In this document: piece by piece, positions 47,477 through 59,824 of the stretch
Numbering within the stretch: position 1 is the stretch's first letter
How the letters are laid out: every line of letters starts with the position of its first letter
Source: Schistosoma mansoni
Taxonomy: Eukaryota; Platyhelminthes; Trematoda; Strigeidida; Schistosomatidae
Length of the DNA: 64,000 nt
Direction of reading: 5' to 3'
NCBI RefSeq assembly: GCF_000237925.1
Contig: NC_031495.1
Location: 10,021,852-10,085,851 of the forward strand
The notes under the pieces: model-generated
Databases searched by the model: none
What the model was told of the DNA's origin: nothing
Seen by the model: only the letters and a program-made list of their open reading frames with translations
Position numbers and translations under genes: made by a program

Positions 47477-47998
47477 ATGCAGGGCATTAGGGAGTGATAG
47501 TAAACCAGTTGATGCGGTTGTGCATCTTCATCAACTGAGAAGGTTAGGCCACGTAGTACGCATGCCTAACTACCACGACGCACAATGCAGGCTGGTGTTG
47601 GGTATGGACAGAAGAAAGTTAGGGGCGGCCAAACCAGAACTTGGCATCAGTCCATAAAGTCACTAACTTCTAGGGTGTGAGCCATGTTGGTAGGTGCAGA
47701 CTACTTGATTGAGGTCCACATGACTGTTGTAACCAGTGGTTGGAGACTCTGGGTGACATTGCTCAGAATGGATCACAATGGCGTAGGTGTATACACTCTG
47801 TCTTCCCTTAAATCGTAAGATCAAAGTTGCTTTATACCTTTCTTTCTATGAACTAATACTTAAATGCAGTCTTTTTTTAAATTACTACCATTCAAGTAAC
47901 TGTCTCTATGAATTTAGTGTTTATTTTGTGCTGATGAGGCATGGCAACTTGGACCGATGCATATATGTTCCTGGTCCTACGTTGTAGCTGACTGACTG
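47477..47998 (+). mobile_element. LINE 3' end fragment
   Basis: Matches the 3' portion of the LINE at 5640-6260: the end of the ORF (HLHQLRRLGHVVRMPNYHD homologue in broken frame), AGTTAGGGGCGGCCAAACCAG, then a 3' UTR ending in GTAGCTGACTGACTGG. 5' truncated. Confidence 0.85.
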
Positions 47999-48659
47999 GC
48001 TAACTTGTGTTTGAACAGATACCTGAAATGACTTTTACATTAGTCAGATGGTTCATAATTGATGTGTATTTTAACCCAGTCATCATACGAAGACATCAGA
48101 GTTAGGAATAATTGGGTTATTCGGATTCGAGATAATCTACACGATAAACCACTTGTGTAAAAGACATAATAGTAGCCCATGTGAGGTCAAAAGCAGTATA
48201 TTCAAGTTCAAATGTATTTAAGTTACCATAGGATCAATGTATCTTAGCCTTATCTGTCTAACAAATGATTAGGTTCTCTGTGACATATCAACATGAAAAA
48301 GGTTCGATAGATGTCTCTCTGTTGATGGTTTTTGTGAACCACATATCAACTGTATGAAGCTCATAGCTCTAAGGGTTTGTTTTAAAGATTAATTGTTACT
48401 GATACTGTCATCACAGTCGGGACGTTGGGATTATCGACAGCCTTTTTCGGATCGACGTTCTGTTGACTAACTCGTCATGTATGTTGAAAGTACTGTGATT
48501 GGAACAATTAGCTCAAGCTCCTAATTCATCACATTAATTGTAAAGTTTATTTTATAACTAGAAAGCGGTTGAGGTTTCTCACGGTCACGTTAGTATCCCG
48601 CGAAAGCTGTCCATAAAATAGTCTGGTAATAATTTTTCTTAGGACTAAACACTTTCTTC
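47999..48659. other. Unassigned stretch
   Basis: No gene or recognised repeat. Confidence 0.45.
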
Positions 48660-48752
48660 TGATGGGCTAGGGTTATCATTCGATTTGTGTGGGGCATATA
48701 TATTTGGTATCTCCTTGTACCAATGCTTGTGTTTAAATAAATAAATAGGAGA
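48660..48752 (+). mobile_element. 3' fragment of the ~515-bp retroposon
   Basis: GATTTGTGTGGGGCATATAT, then CTCCTTGTACCAATGCTTGT and the TTTAAATAAATAAATA tail. A 5'-truncated, diverged copy; no duplication identified. Confidence 0.75.
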
Positions 48753-50485
48753 CGACGTTGAGCAATTCACTAGGCAATTAAGAAACCGTTTAGTCATAAA
48801 GAAGCTTACAATAAAAGGTAATGAAGCAGATGAAATTTTGATATGATTAGTAATTGGAAAAGTCTACAACTCGGAATCAGAGATAGATTTTGTTGTTTAC
48901 ATTGGGAACCATGCTCAGAGTTTTTACCGTGCAGTAACACCAACTACAATGCAAAAATAAATTGTAGCAGTATAGACAAATTAATTTAGCGCGCAAATTC
49001 AAGAGGTGTTATTTTAAGTCCAAGTGTCGAAGGTTTCATCATGAAATGATATCAGCTAAACTTAGAGTCCTACTGTCTTAGGGTTACTATTTAGGTTTTT
49101 AATAGTTTAGAAGTAGTGGTTAGATTAGGTGAATATCTTTTAGTCACAAAAACACAATTGCCTGTGCTTAGAATCACTACACTTAACGCGTAATCCGTCT
49201 CGAAAGTGGTACATATAAGCAATTTTTCACTTAGCCTCAATATAGTCTTAGGCCCTACTAAACTGTCTTGAATCTCGTGCAAAGTTCAGTTAACGCTGTC
49301 TTGAGTCTGACTTTCTCCCTGAAAGTCTTAGCTATATGTACACTTAGCAATTCTTGTTTGAGCGTATGGATGTTTTGTTATTGTGAACAGCTCTTCGAGC
49401 CTGCAGAAACGCAGTTTTCTGACAATTTTTCAGTGTTCTACATTAAAGGAAACTACTGAAATTTACGGAAAGATCCAAGATTCACTATACTGAATCTGAT
49501 TGATCTGTTTATAAGTTATGGTGCCTTTGGACCCTGACTAATTCAAGCCATTAGGAGAAAAGTAAATTTGAGTGAACTAGTCAGAATAGGAAATGAGGGA
49601 TTTACTAGGTGTTGTAATCTTACTTTTTAAATGAACTTATCTAGATTGACTCTGAGCTTTTAATCATTAGAGTTTGGGGTTAGGGTCGAAGTTAAGCCAT
49701 AGGAGTTTACGTTATTTTATGTGTCATAAATTGAACCCTAGTTTCAAATTAGTCTGAATGCTTACCTGAATACTACTCATAACTTGATTTAGAAAAGTAG
49801 AACCATGAGTGTGCATCAAGGATGGAACTACATATAGCTACAGGGTCGCATCAAATTTTTCAACGTAGATAACCAGTTTTGACTACACAAGCACAATTAG
49901 ATACTTATGGTTAAGATTAGAATTTATGACTAGTGTCCATAGTTATGCTATAGGATTGTGGTTTGGGACTAAGATGGAGGTTTTATAATCAGGGCTAAAA
50001 GAAATAGAAGTTTTCCAGACAGTTTAATTACGGACTAAAGGTTAAGGTTCAAAATCATTCCTTAAGGTTACAGTTGGGATTAGGTTTTACGGTTAATCTA
50101 CCTAAATCCGACTGTTATGTCAAGATTGTAAATCCCAACATTAACCTCAAATCCTTAGCACCTCATCTTCGTCCTAATCCTTAAATCTTAGCCTATATCA
50201 TTTCACTAATTTTGGTTAGCAGAATTTGTTGAAACTTTATGAAGATTATCCATAGACTTATATAAACTGGTTTTTATGTTTCAGCTTCAACCCTAACCAA
50301 AATTGCGGCATAATATCACCCTAATTTGTGTTTCTCTTTACTCGCAGCCATTTTGCTCCCGCATTCACAAACGAATGCCTTTTTCAGCAGTTTAAGGCCT
50401 TGTAAGAACTAAATGATGTTCTACCATTAGAATTAACCAGTATAAAACCGATAATCAAAATGTTTGTATGATATCTGGACCACGG
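48753..50485. other. Unassigned stretch with GGTTAGGG-like segment
   Basis: No gene. From about 49670 to 50300 there are many diverged GGTTAGG/GGATTAGG words (for example GGGGTTAGGGTCG at 49677 and GGGATTAGGTTTTACGGTTA at 50074). After about 50100 they appear as the complementary CCTAA-type words (AACCCTAACC near 50288). Confidence 0.5.
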
Positions 50486-51260
50486 TAGAACTTTCAAAAT
50501 AAGTGAAGTGGTCGATACATGCCTAACATACTCGCTATTATTTCAAGTGTTAACACAGACCAGTGTCTTTCATTTGGACGGAGAGGAATGCATTCAAAAT
50601 ACTTTTACGCAATGCGGTCAGAAGACGGCATCTTCACTTGCGCATCCGAAGTCATTAATTAAATCTGTTGGTGGGAGGTCAGTTTTTGAAAACTCAGACA
50701 GTCTTTTGGAGATAAGGTTCTCACCTATGATGAAGTCTAATAAGGATGGGAAAAGCAAAAAAAGTTGACGAGCATCATTTGAGGTTGACAGTTTTCTGTA
50801 AGCTGTGACTCGACTTGTGATAGTGCAGGTTAGTCTACTTCCTTGTCACGTCCTTCGATGGTGGACACTGCAGTTAAACCTGTCGATCCACGGAGCTAAC
50901 GCTGCCTTAGGATCGAAAAATGCAACTATTTTTGAAACCCAGTAGTTATTTCCTGGCGAGGGGCGGTGATTTGACCTTATGTTCAGATTTGGGTTCGCTC
51001 CTCATGAGCCCTAGCAAAGCGTTGAAGGATTATTAAGGCCTCTATTCTACACATCATCGGTAGCACCGAATTGACATGTCCTCATAGGTCTCTCACCAAG
51101 TTGCACACAAACATATTTGTATCGAGTTAGCGATCCTATGAAACGACTTGGCGTAGCTTGATCAGCGATTTCGGTACGTTGAGGTGCTTTCTATTGGCAG
51201 GTAGGTTTACATATTGCAATGAAGCTTTCCAAGAGTCAAGTAACCAATTTTTACGACCAG
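50486..51260 (-). mobile_element. Degenerate LINE reverse transcriptase fragment
   Basis: On the minus strand, in broken frames, the sequence follows the RT of the 931-4460 element: near 50930-50890 a decayed form of the FLDLKAAFDSVDRE block (FDPKAALAPWIDR), with further matches around 51020 (LTKAREE region) and 50490-50530 (the QFTYLGSL region, reverse). The 86-codon + strand frame at 50508-50768 is a shadow of this. Confidence 0.7.
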
Positions 51261-52229
51261 AACCAAGTAATGTAATGAATTCTTTTTTGTCGCATCGTAC
51301 TTTCGATATTTTCCTCTCCTAGATTGTATTTGTTTTTGTTTCGGCGACTTTGTGAGAAACTTGTATGTGATTTATGAACTGGTTTCAATTAGATAACCTC
51401 TAAAAACAAAGTTATACTTAAAAGTCGTGTTACCTTAGTTTTTATATCATCCGAAGCGCATGACGACGATCAGCATTAAGTTGAACTCAGAGCATTAAGG
51501 TTTTACGGCAGGCATAAGATGAAACGGCCGTTCAATGTCTCTATGTTTACAATGGTGGTGTGACAGTGACCGGTTCATAAATTTAATGAAATCCAACAAT
51601 CTCCACAATCCCAAACTGAAAAGCCCAATACAATTGAGCCTTCGTATCGTAAACAACTACACTATCACTTCTACCTTAGTTTTGATGGAATAGTGATACA
51701 CACACTAAAAATGTTTGTGACTTACCGTCGAGTTCGATTCGATCATCACAATATGTGACGGTTTCTCACGGGTGGACATTTCGAACTGTTTAGAAAGGCA
51801 GGAGAATTAGATGTCGCACTGAGATTACCTTAATGAACTTTAAAGAATATTCAAGTAATGTTTGTGTAAACAACGAGGCCATAGGTGTGTTAGCAGTTTC
51901 ATTCCAAGCATTGACGGAAGCTTAGTAAAAACATCATTAGCAAATAGTCATAATCGGATTTTATGCCAAAGTAATTTTAATTCGTTGCCTAAACATTTCA
52001 TATATCTAAGGACGTAGTAACTAATACAATAAATATATTCCAATTGATTAAAACTTGAATAATTATCAAGGAATCCTATTATTGCTTTCGATTTTTTCTA
52101 TTACGGCATGAAAGTACGAACTTGGTGACCCACACGCATACGATATTGTTTTTCCGAGGTTTTATGCGAATAACACTGATGTAGACATAACATTTAAAAG
52201 CAGAATCCGTCAATGAAAAAATTCATCTA
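51261..52229. other. Unassigned stretch
   Basis: No gene or recognised repeat; contains the 3' flank of OXA1L. Confidence 0.45.
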
Positions 52230-52235
52230 TTTATT
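52230..52235 (-). promoter_or_regulatory. Poly(A) signal of OXA1L
   Basis: AATAAA on the minus strand about 42 nt beyond the OXA1L stop codon. Confidence 0.65.
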
Positions 52236-52276
52236 TTGAAATGACTATACAAACTGTCTTTGTAAGCTTGGAAATA

Positions 52277-55200
52277 TTACCGATCTTTGGGGTTTTGTTT
52301 GATTTCTAACTGTACCTGATATCCGTTATTAGTTGTTTTGTCAGGAGGGAAAACGTTTTGGTGATTTGATGTAAGCTTGGTCGGGTCAGAAATAAATGTA
52401 ACGGGAGGAGTCTTGTGACCAGATTTCTGCCAAGCTTTCGCATCTATTCGTTCTCTTGAATCCAACTCCGCTAACAAACGTGAATTATTTAACGCTTTAA
52501 GAAATAAAATAAATTTTAACGAAAATTACTATGACACTAAGAAATACTGTGTATAAACAGGGAAATATTTGAAATCGACTATGAGCATGACAAAGAGAGA
52601 ATAGTATGCCCATATTAATAACACTCAATAATCAATAACATGTAACACATAAGGACTTTATTGATAGGGATTGTACAAAGGGCATAGATTTTATTCGCAA
52701 ACAAATGAAGTAATTTATGTATCGCTCGCATGAGTCGCGATAGCAAAATTATTCAAAAAAAAGTCTAAAGGAAACCTTTATTCATCAATGTGTAAGACAA
52801 GTAGTAGTAACTCATTCAAACTAAGATCTAAAATCGTGATATTCAAAAAAACCGAAATATCTCCCCGGTCAACAGCATTTTAATATCATACGAAAAAGGA
52901 AAGCAGTAAACATATTTTTAGATCCATCGAGTTGACTTTATTTAAGTAATTCAATACATCAAACAAAAGTTTATAAAACACGGGTAAAGCAGCAGTTGCT
53001 CAACAGAGGATTAAAATGTAGTACAAGTGATGGCAATTGTTACTCAATCCAGTTCTATTGATACTTATTTTAAATCCAGAACAAGCGGTTAAAAATCATC
53101 TTATTCCCCATAAGACTGAAAGGGGTTCAGTTTAATTTAGTTTTTTTTTATTGATCTCCAGTATTTTCTAAAATTGTTTATCTATTACCTGAGATGAAAT
53201 TCAGAAATACTAGTAGTTGGATATTTTAACATGGAAACACACTAGCTTTAATTCTCTTATTTAAATTCCATCAGTTAATCAGTGGATCAATCTTCTATAA
53301 TATATTTGGTTGGGATATCGGACTCAGTTCAGTTAGAAAATAATCTGTTCGGCAATGCCAGGCACTCAAGCAATCTTTTACATCTACGCCAGGTTTGCAA
53401 ATGTAAAGCAGTGAAGTTTTAAATTGCGGATAAAATGATGCCATCTTCACAATAATTAATGATTTCAACCTGGATGCAACTAGTTGACATATTGTAAAAC
53501 CTAAATTTAGTTTTACTTCAGTCATTACTGCAATGTACAAATTGGTGAAACAAGCATATTCCATATAGTTAATCAATAATAGATATTCTATTCACCTCAA
53601 CACAATTCCTCGTAACTGCAAAAGTATTGAGGTTGTGATTCACATCAACAACACACATCGTGTACTACGTAAGAACAATACTTAGGCCCTAAGTAATATG
53701 ATAAAACAAAGAAACTAGCAGGGAGATATAATAAACCAGAGAGACCAGTCAAGGACAAACAAGAAAATACAATCACGGAGATTCAAGAACGGAGGACAAG
53801 GTGTGTAGAATACTTCGAAGAACTGCTGAATAGACCAGTCCCATTGAATCCACCGGACATCGAAGCAGCACCTATAGTCCTTCCCTATAGATATCCCTCC
53901 ACCAACGACAGAGGAAATCAGGATGGACATTAGACAAATCAAGAATGGGAAAGCAGCAAGCCTGACAATATACCAACTGAAGTTCTGAAGTCAGACATAG
54001 AAGTAACTGCAAACATGCTTCACCTTCTATTCAGGAATGCTTAGGAGGAAGAACAAGTGCCGATGGACTGGAAGGAAGGACACCTCACCAAGATACCAAA
54101 GGAAGGAGATATGAGCAAGTGTGAGAACTACAGAGGCATCACACTACCTGGAAATGTTTTCAACAGAGTGTTGCTGGACAGGATGAATGACTCAGTAGAC
54201 GACCAACTTCGAGATCAACAGGCTGGATTCCGTGAGGATCGGTCGTGCACAGACCAAATTGCAACACTAAGGATGATCATTGTTGAGCAATCAATCGAAT
54301 GGAACTCGTCACTATTCATCAACTTCACTGACTGTGAAAAGGCGTTTGATGGTGTAGACAGGAGAACATTATGGAAATTCCTTCGACACTATGGTGTACC
54401 TGAGAAGATCGTCAGCGTCATCCGGAATTCATACGACGGACTACAGTGCGAGGTCATGCATGGATGACAGCTGACAGATGCATTCCAAGTTAGGACCGAA
54501 GTCAGACAAGGCTGTTTACTCCATCCCCTTCTTCAAGATCAAGAAATAGATTTGACTATTCAGACGGACGATCATACATTTGTTTCTTATTGCAAAAAAG
54601 CGATTGCAATAAAAGGATTATCAGTATAGGGTGCTGGAAATTTTTGACTTTTATTTGAGATCATGAACCGTTCAACCTTGAAGCTGTACATTGATTCAAG
54701 GTTATCAGTCGTAGTCTAACACTGGTCGGCTCATGATCTCAATAAAAAGATTGTTTCACTTATTATGATAACGCTCCGTAAATCGCTTGTGACGAATGAA
54801 ATCAAGAGTGTGGGACAACAATAAATGCACTATGAATATTTACTAAAAATGAAATACAGAAAAAGTGGAAGTGTGGATAAAAACTTAAAATGATTTGTCA
54901 CACCGTAAAAATCATTAGTGAATGTTATCCAAACACCAGTTCCTAAATTATACAGTTAATTTGAATCTAGCAATAAAGATCGTTTTATAATAATGATAAT
55001 ATTGCAAATAGATTTGTTTTCAAAACAGTATTGACACGCGGCAGCTTAAATAAAATAGAAATGAGTATACTGTGGTGAATCTTCTAGGTAGAAATGATAA
55101 TTTTTATATTGATCTGTCATTATACAATCAGAAGTTAAATAAAAAAGTCGTTAATATTTATTAACTTACATTCTTTGAACCCTGCGATGAAACCACGTTT

Positions 55201-58200
55201 CTTTTCGATCACTGGAGGAGGTTTTCGAACAGAAGGGAGGTTTAAATAAGAACGAACAAGTCGTTGACGCAGAATTACTGATTGTAAAAGGGAAACTAAG
55301 TTGCTAACAGTCCAATACCATACCAAAGCAAGTTGGAATGAAAGTATAATATACTTTTTAAAATTAATGGAACTGAGAAATGTTTGCTGAGATCCATTGG
55401 AGCAATTTGTATTTGAATAGGATTTCTTAATTAAATTTATCTGAGTAAATAATTGTACCTTAACAATCCTAACAAATGTATTAGTTTTAAGATTTTTATC
55501 GACTTGAAGTTTCATATACGGTATTTGAGTCTGTTGTTTTCATAAATGTTTTAAACTACTGCAGTTGGATCCAACTATTCCTTTCTTCACTTTACTTTTA
55601 TCTATCTTTACATAAAGTCTTAATCAGTATTTATTTAACTAATTGAAAAAAAATTGATGTCAAGGGGCTATATGTATATGAAGTAAAAAGGATCCTAGAA
55701 CTTGGAACATAATACTAGTTATTTCTAATGTACTTACAAATGGCCAAGTTGAAAAAAGGTACATAGAAAGTGATTTTAATTAGCAACAACTACTAATCTC
55801 ACATTTCTCTGTAGGATACTGAAGTCATTTATTTGTTTATGATTATAGTTGACACCAGTAACAGAAATGTTGGGATAATCATTATCATTAAAACATTTGC
55901 AAATCTTTATTATTTCCTATGGAATCAAATGGTATAGTGATAAAGTTGGGAAACCTCTTTTATGAAGAAGGCTTAATAGCTGTGATGAAGTCTTTGATTA
56001 ACCAAAGCCCAACTACATGTTCCTATATTGACATAGTTGTGTTTGGTATGCAAAGGTTAAAGGTTGGTCAAATCAATGTAGGTAGGGAAGAAGTTGAACT
56101 CAAGACTTACTTCCTTACGCCTTTACTGCTCGTGGAGGAGCATAGACCGCCCACCAGCATTCTCCATCCAACTCTGTCGTGAGCAATCCTTTCTCGGTGC
56201 GGTGTGTTCTTCGGCTTTCCTCTTTTCCATTTCCCTTCAGGATTCCAAGTTAGGGCTTTTCTCATGATGGAGTTTTGTGATTTCCGATGTGTGTGTCCTA
56301 TCCACGTCCAACGGCTTTCCCTAATTCCCTCCTCATCTGGAAGGCTGTTTGTTCTATCTCAACGGACATTCAGTATCTTACGAAGACAATTGTCTATAAA
56401 TACTTGTACCTTCATGATGATTGTTGTGGTAGTTCTCCGAGTTTCAGCTCCCTACAGTAAAACTGTCTTGATGTTCGTATTGAAGATTCTCACTTTTAAA
56501 TTAGTTGACAGTTGTTTTGAGTTCCATATGATCTTCAACTATAGGAATGCGGTCCTTGCTTTGCTAATCCTCGCCTTTACATTTGCATCAGATCCTCTTT
56601 GTTCATTGATGATACTACCCAGATACGTGGAAGATTCCATATCTTCCAGAGCTAATCCACCAAGTGTGATTGGGTTGGCGTCCTCCGTGTCGTATTTGAG
56701 AGTCTTGCTTTTTCCCTTGTGTATGTTAAGGCCTACTGATGCAGAGGCTGGTGCTACACTAGTCGTCTTCAACTGCATTTGTTTGTGTGTATGGGATAGG
56801 AGGGTTAGGTCATCTGAAAAGTCCAAATCTTCTAACCGATTGCGGGCTGTCGATTAAATTCCGTGCTTTCCCTCAGATATCAAGATCTTCATAATCCATT
56901 CAACCACCAGAAGAAGGAGAAAGGGGGAGAAAAAACAGCCTTGTCTGACTTCGGTCCCAACTTGGAATGCAGCTGTCATCCATGCACGACCTCGCACTGT
57001 AGTCCGTCGTATGAATTCCGGATGATGCTGACGATCTTCTCAGGTACACCATAGTGTCATAGACTCATGAATACACCACGTAATACACGAGCAATTCTGT
57101 GATGGGGAAGCCTGTAAAAATGTCTTAGTAGTATGTAAAGTACCAAAGAGTTTCTCGATAACTTCAAAACTATATCCCTGTAAACTGCGATAAATATGCC
57201 GACTTATCATACAGAATGAAAAGGATCTAAATCGTCAAATCTATTCTTAGTACAGAGACTGATGGTCTTCAGACATTTTTACTTAGGTGATGTGTTGAAA
57301 ATGTGTAAGTTCAACCTCTAAATGTCTTATATGTTGTGGCACTTTTAAGAGCTATCGAGTAGTTGGAATATCATTATCTCAATTCTTAGATCCAAGGCGG
57401 CCCGCTTCAACATCTGGATTACTTGTTCCTGCCATCTGGATATTTCGACAAGTTATCTGTTCTTGCTTGTTTGAACACATCAATGTGTAATAATCGCACA
57501 ACCTATTAAGAACTTGCAAAAAAAGCTCAATCAGAGATATCTTGGTTGTTGACAATATGCAGCTTGCCTCGTAATGCACTTGAAGCTTCAAAAGTGAATA
57601 TTCACCCACCACCGACGTATCTCATTCATCGGCTCCGTAAAAACAACCGTAGATTCGATTGATTATGAAAAGATGAGTCGCAGTATCAAGGAGTGATCTA
57701 TACACAGCCGTTCCTTACTGAATACAGCCTGTTGATCTCGAAGTTGAACGACCAGTAAATCTTTCATCCGTTTCCTCACTACAGTTTCCTCTTTTTTCGG
57801 TAGATCTTGTTAGACTTGTGTTCTGATCTTGAACACTATCTCGAATCCGTTGAGTCTCTCAGTGTCTCAAAGGAAATCCTTATTGAACTATTGTAGTGCT
57901 ATTTCTCCAGTTATCCAATGCTTCTTTAGCTTCAGTTTCATCTTGGCCACAACCATATGATATTCTGGAGTTATGTCAGCCCCTCTCTTGGTTCTCATGT
58001 CTTCCATTGATCTTCTGAATTTTTTAGTGATGCAAATATAATCTATCTGGTTCTTTGTGTCAGGATCCGGTGAGACCCATGTAGCTTTGTGTATGGGTTT
58101 GTGGGGAACATAGTGCCACTTATAACCATTTTGTTGAATACACATGTCTGTAAATCTCTCACCGTTCTCGTTCCTTTCTCCCAGTTCATGCCATCCCGCG

Positions 58201-59608
58201 ATATCTTCACATTCAGTGTTATCCGTTCCGACTTTGTCGTTTAAGTCTCCCATTAGAATGATCACACTCGTTGCGATCCCCTCCTTTGTTTTGAAGGATA
58301 CTTTGATGGTTCTGAACCCATAAGATTCTTATCCTATAAGTGTTTTTCGTTCTATTTTGAATGGCATCAGTGAAAATAATTGTGTATGCGAAGCATTTTT
58401 TCCCGCATGACCGACCAGGGTACAACAGCAACTCTCCCGACTCTATCGTTTTTTGTCCAGCTTGGGTCCAGTGTGTTTCACTTATTCCGAGAAACTCTAC
58501 GTGTCGTTATCGGTTTCCAATGCGAAAAATCTATTCCGATGGCTAAGCTTTTATTCATCTTCCTTTGAGAAATACAAAGATAATTTCAACATTGTGTAAT
58601 ATTAAGCAAAGGTGGATAATAGCTAGCAGTGGGATCCAGGACGCGCGTTTCGTCCTATTTAGGACTCGTCAGCTGGATGTACCTCCATTTCACTATAGGT
58701 CTTGAACCCAGTACTGTTCGCTTCAAACGCCATCGCGTTATCCACTTAGTTACTGAGCCCTAATAGCCACGTGCTAGTGCAATGGGGTGAAGTTTAAATT
58801 CACTTGATATTGTTTACTTGTATCTTCCCATTGAAGTTTGGGACTGCAATTGATCAGTCACTTATTGGATTATGTCCTGGATTCCACTGCTAACCACTGC
58901 CCATCCATTGTAGTTCTAAACACAAATGGGAAGATTCAAGTAAACAATACCAAGTGAACTATTTAATATTGTCCTGCATTAACACTCCGGAGTAAGAATT
59001 TTGCCTCCAATAGGAAATTAATGTGGCGAGCAATGGGTTAACTGATTTGAGTGAGAAATGCATTTACACATTAAGAAGGATTATAGATCCTAAATTGCGC
59101 GATATAGTAAATTTGTGTTCACATAGTAAATTGTTGGACTATTATTGGTTGGTATAACTCGGCAACTTATACAAATCTTACAGTAAATAGATCACATAAA
59201 AAGTGGTGTACCCATAATTCGGTTTGATTTATTTTGAGAGTCAAAGAAATTCTTATCATCAGTCTTTGACTTTTGAACCACGCATCTTTTATCTTGTGCT
59301 AAGGTTACCATGCAAATTTGGTTGGGGGTTATTAATAATGTTTAAGACATGGGCTTGATTGGCAGACTTATCAAGAATAATTGACCCAATCAAGCGTTCC
59401 TAATAATAAGGTCAACAGTAAGCTACACATTATAACAATAACGAGTGGTTAACTTTGAAGATTAGAACATTTAAACACATACTGACGTTTGAAATGAATA
59501 TCTTACCGATGGCATGTTCATCACAAAAAGGAAACCAACAACCGGTAACGCTCTTGAAAATACACGAATAGTAGGTTGTGTCTGACCCGAACGTAATTCA
59601 GCACCAGT
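52277..59608 (-). CDS. OXA1L: OXA1L-type mitochondrial inner membrane insertase, C-terminal part
   Basis: Member of the YidC/Oxa1 family that inserts membrane proteins into the mitochondrial inner membrane and binds the mitoribosome through its C-terminal tail. Three exons: 59608-59507, 55353-55170 and 52470-52277 (TAA), together 159 residues in one frame; upstream exons were not found. Motifs: [20 protein letters not shown], then the membrane segment [15 protein letters not shown], the signature [20 protein letters not shown] of the last transmembrane helix, [14 protein letters not shown] and [11 protein letters not shown], then a charged tail with [13 protein letters not shown] and KPRD-like basic end. 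The acceptor at 55353 (AAAAAG) adds nine residues (YIILSFQLA) before ALVWYW that most homologues lack. Introns of 4153 and 2699 nt hold RTE fragments and SINEs. Confidence 0.82.
53700..54535 (+). mobile_element. RTE-like LINE reverse transcriptase fragment in OXA1L intron
   Basis: Covers the RT from the linker to just before the catalytic box: [71 protein letters not shown] and QGCLLHPL. It shares with 41409-42040 the same TAG upstream of VPMDWKE and the same five-codon gap in GITL-PG. Opposite in orientation to OXA1L. Confidence 0.9.
54640..54750 (+). mobile_element. Fragment related to the second SINE family
   Basis: GTAGTCTAACACTGGTCGGC followed by TCATGATCTCAATAAAAA resembles the tail of the 20755-21110 element. 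Only the tail is recognisable. Confidence 0.5.
56104..58560 (-). mobile_element. RTE-like LINE copy with internal deletion, in OXA1L intron
   Basis: Same strand as OXA1L. The 5' part (58560-57760) is the endonuclease: [63 protein letters not shown] short RT piece with QLRDQQA follows at 57757-57719. Then comes ~660 nt without LINE homology, then the RT C-terminal half from 57056 (YGVPEKI, the [12 protein letters not shown] block, [40 protein letters not shown]). It ends at the GTAAGGAAGTAAGT tail near 56104-56125. Many stops and frameshifts. Confidence 0.85.
57062..57718. other. Non-LINE sequence inside the RTE copy
   Basis: About 660 nt that replaces the RT N-terminal part. No repeat or gene recognised; a 77-codon minus-strand frame at 57379-57612 has no splice or family support. 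Confidence 0.4.
58605..58940 (-). mobile_element. Hammerhead SINE fold-back locus
   Basis: A minus-strand unit (58605 to about 58805) with hammerhead and tRNA-like segment, a second minus-strand partial unit (about 58806-58870, GATATTGTTTACTTGTATC), then a plus-strand fragment from about 58876 (GTCCTGGATTCCACTGCTAA) to 58940 that ends GGGAAGATTCAAGTAAACAA. Same layout as 42850-43536. Confidence 0.85.
58631..58680 (-). ncRNA. Hammerhead ribozyme, intact core
   Basis: Minus strand: stem I ACATCCAG/CTGGAT, CTGACGA, stem II GTCC-TAAATA-GGAC, GAAA, stem III ACGC/GCGT, cleavage triplet GTC. All core bases are conserved; the loop differs by one base from the 42998-43046 copy. Confidence 0.92.
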
Positions 59609-59731
59609 CTAATGAAACAAATGAAACATTTTATTGAAGCAGTCAGATGAAATTAAGAAGAATTAAATACTTAATGTATGAACAAAGGAAAATTAAACTG
59701 AATCTTTACCTCTCATTCATTCATTAATTAT

Positions 59732-59823
59732 TGCATAAGCTCCCAAACTATGTTTTTGTACGGGTGTTTGTTGTGAAAATAAATATGTACTTTGTCCATA
59801 AAATTAGACTACCATCTTAGTGT
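59732..59823 (+). repeat. 92-bp direct repeat, left copy
   Basis: Matches 62121-62212 with four transition differences. The right end abuts the first base of the RTE 5' region at 59825. Confidence 0.9.
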
Positions 59824-59824
59824 C

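Noticed and set aside
50508-50768. 86-codon open frame as a new protein
   Set aside because: It lies antisense to a decayed LINE reverse transcriptase and has no splice or family support.
56204-56857. 217-codon open frame on the + strand
   Set aside because: The minus strand of the same bases encodes the RTE reverse transcriptase C-terminus; the long + frame is its shadow.
57379-57612. Host exon inside the RTE copy
   Set aside because: No matching splice sites in frame and no family motif; left as unassigned sequence.
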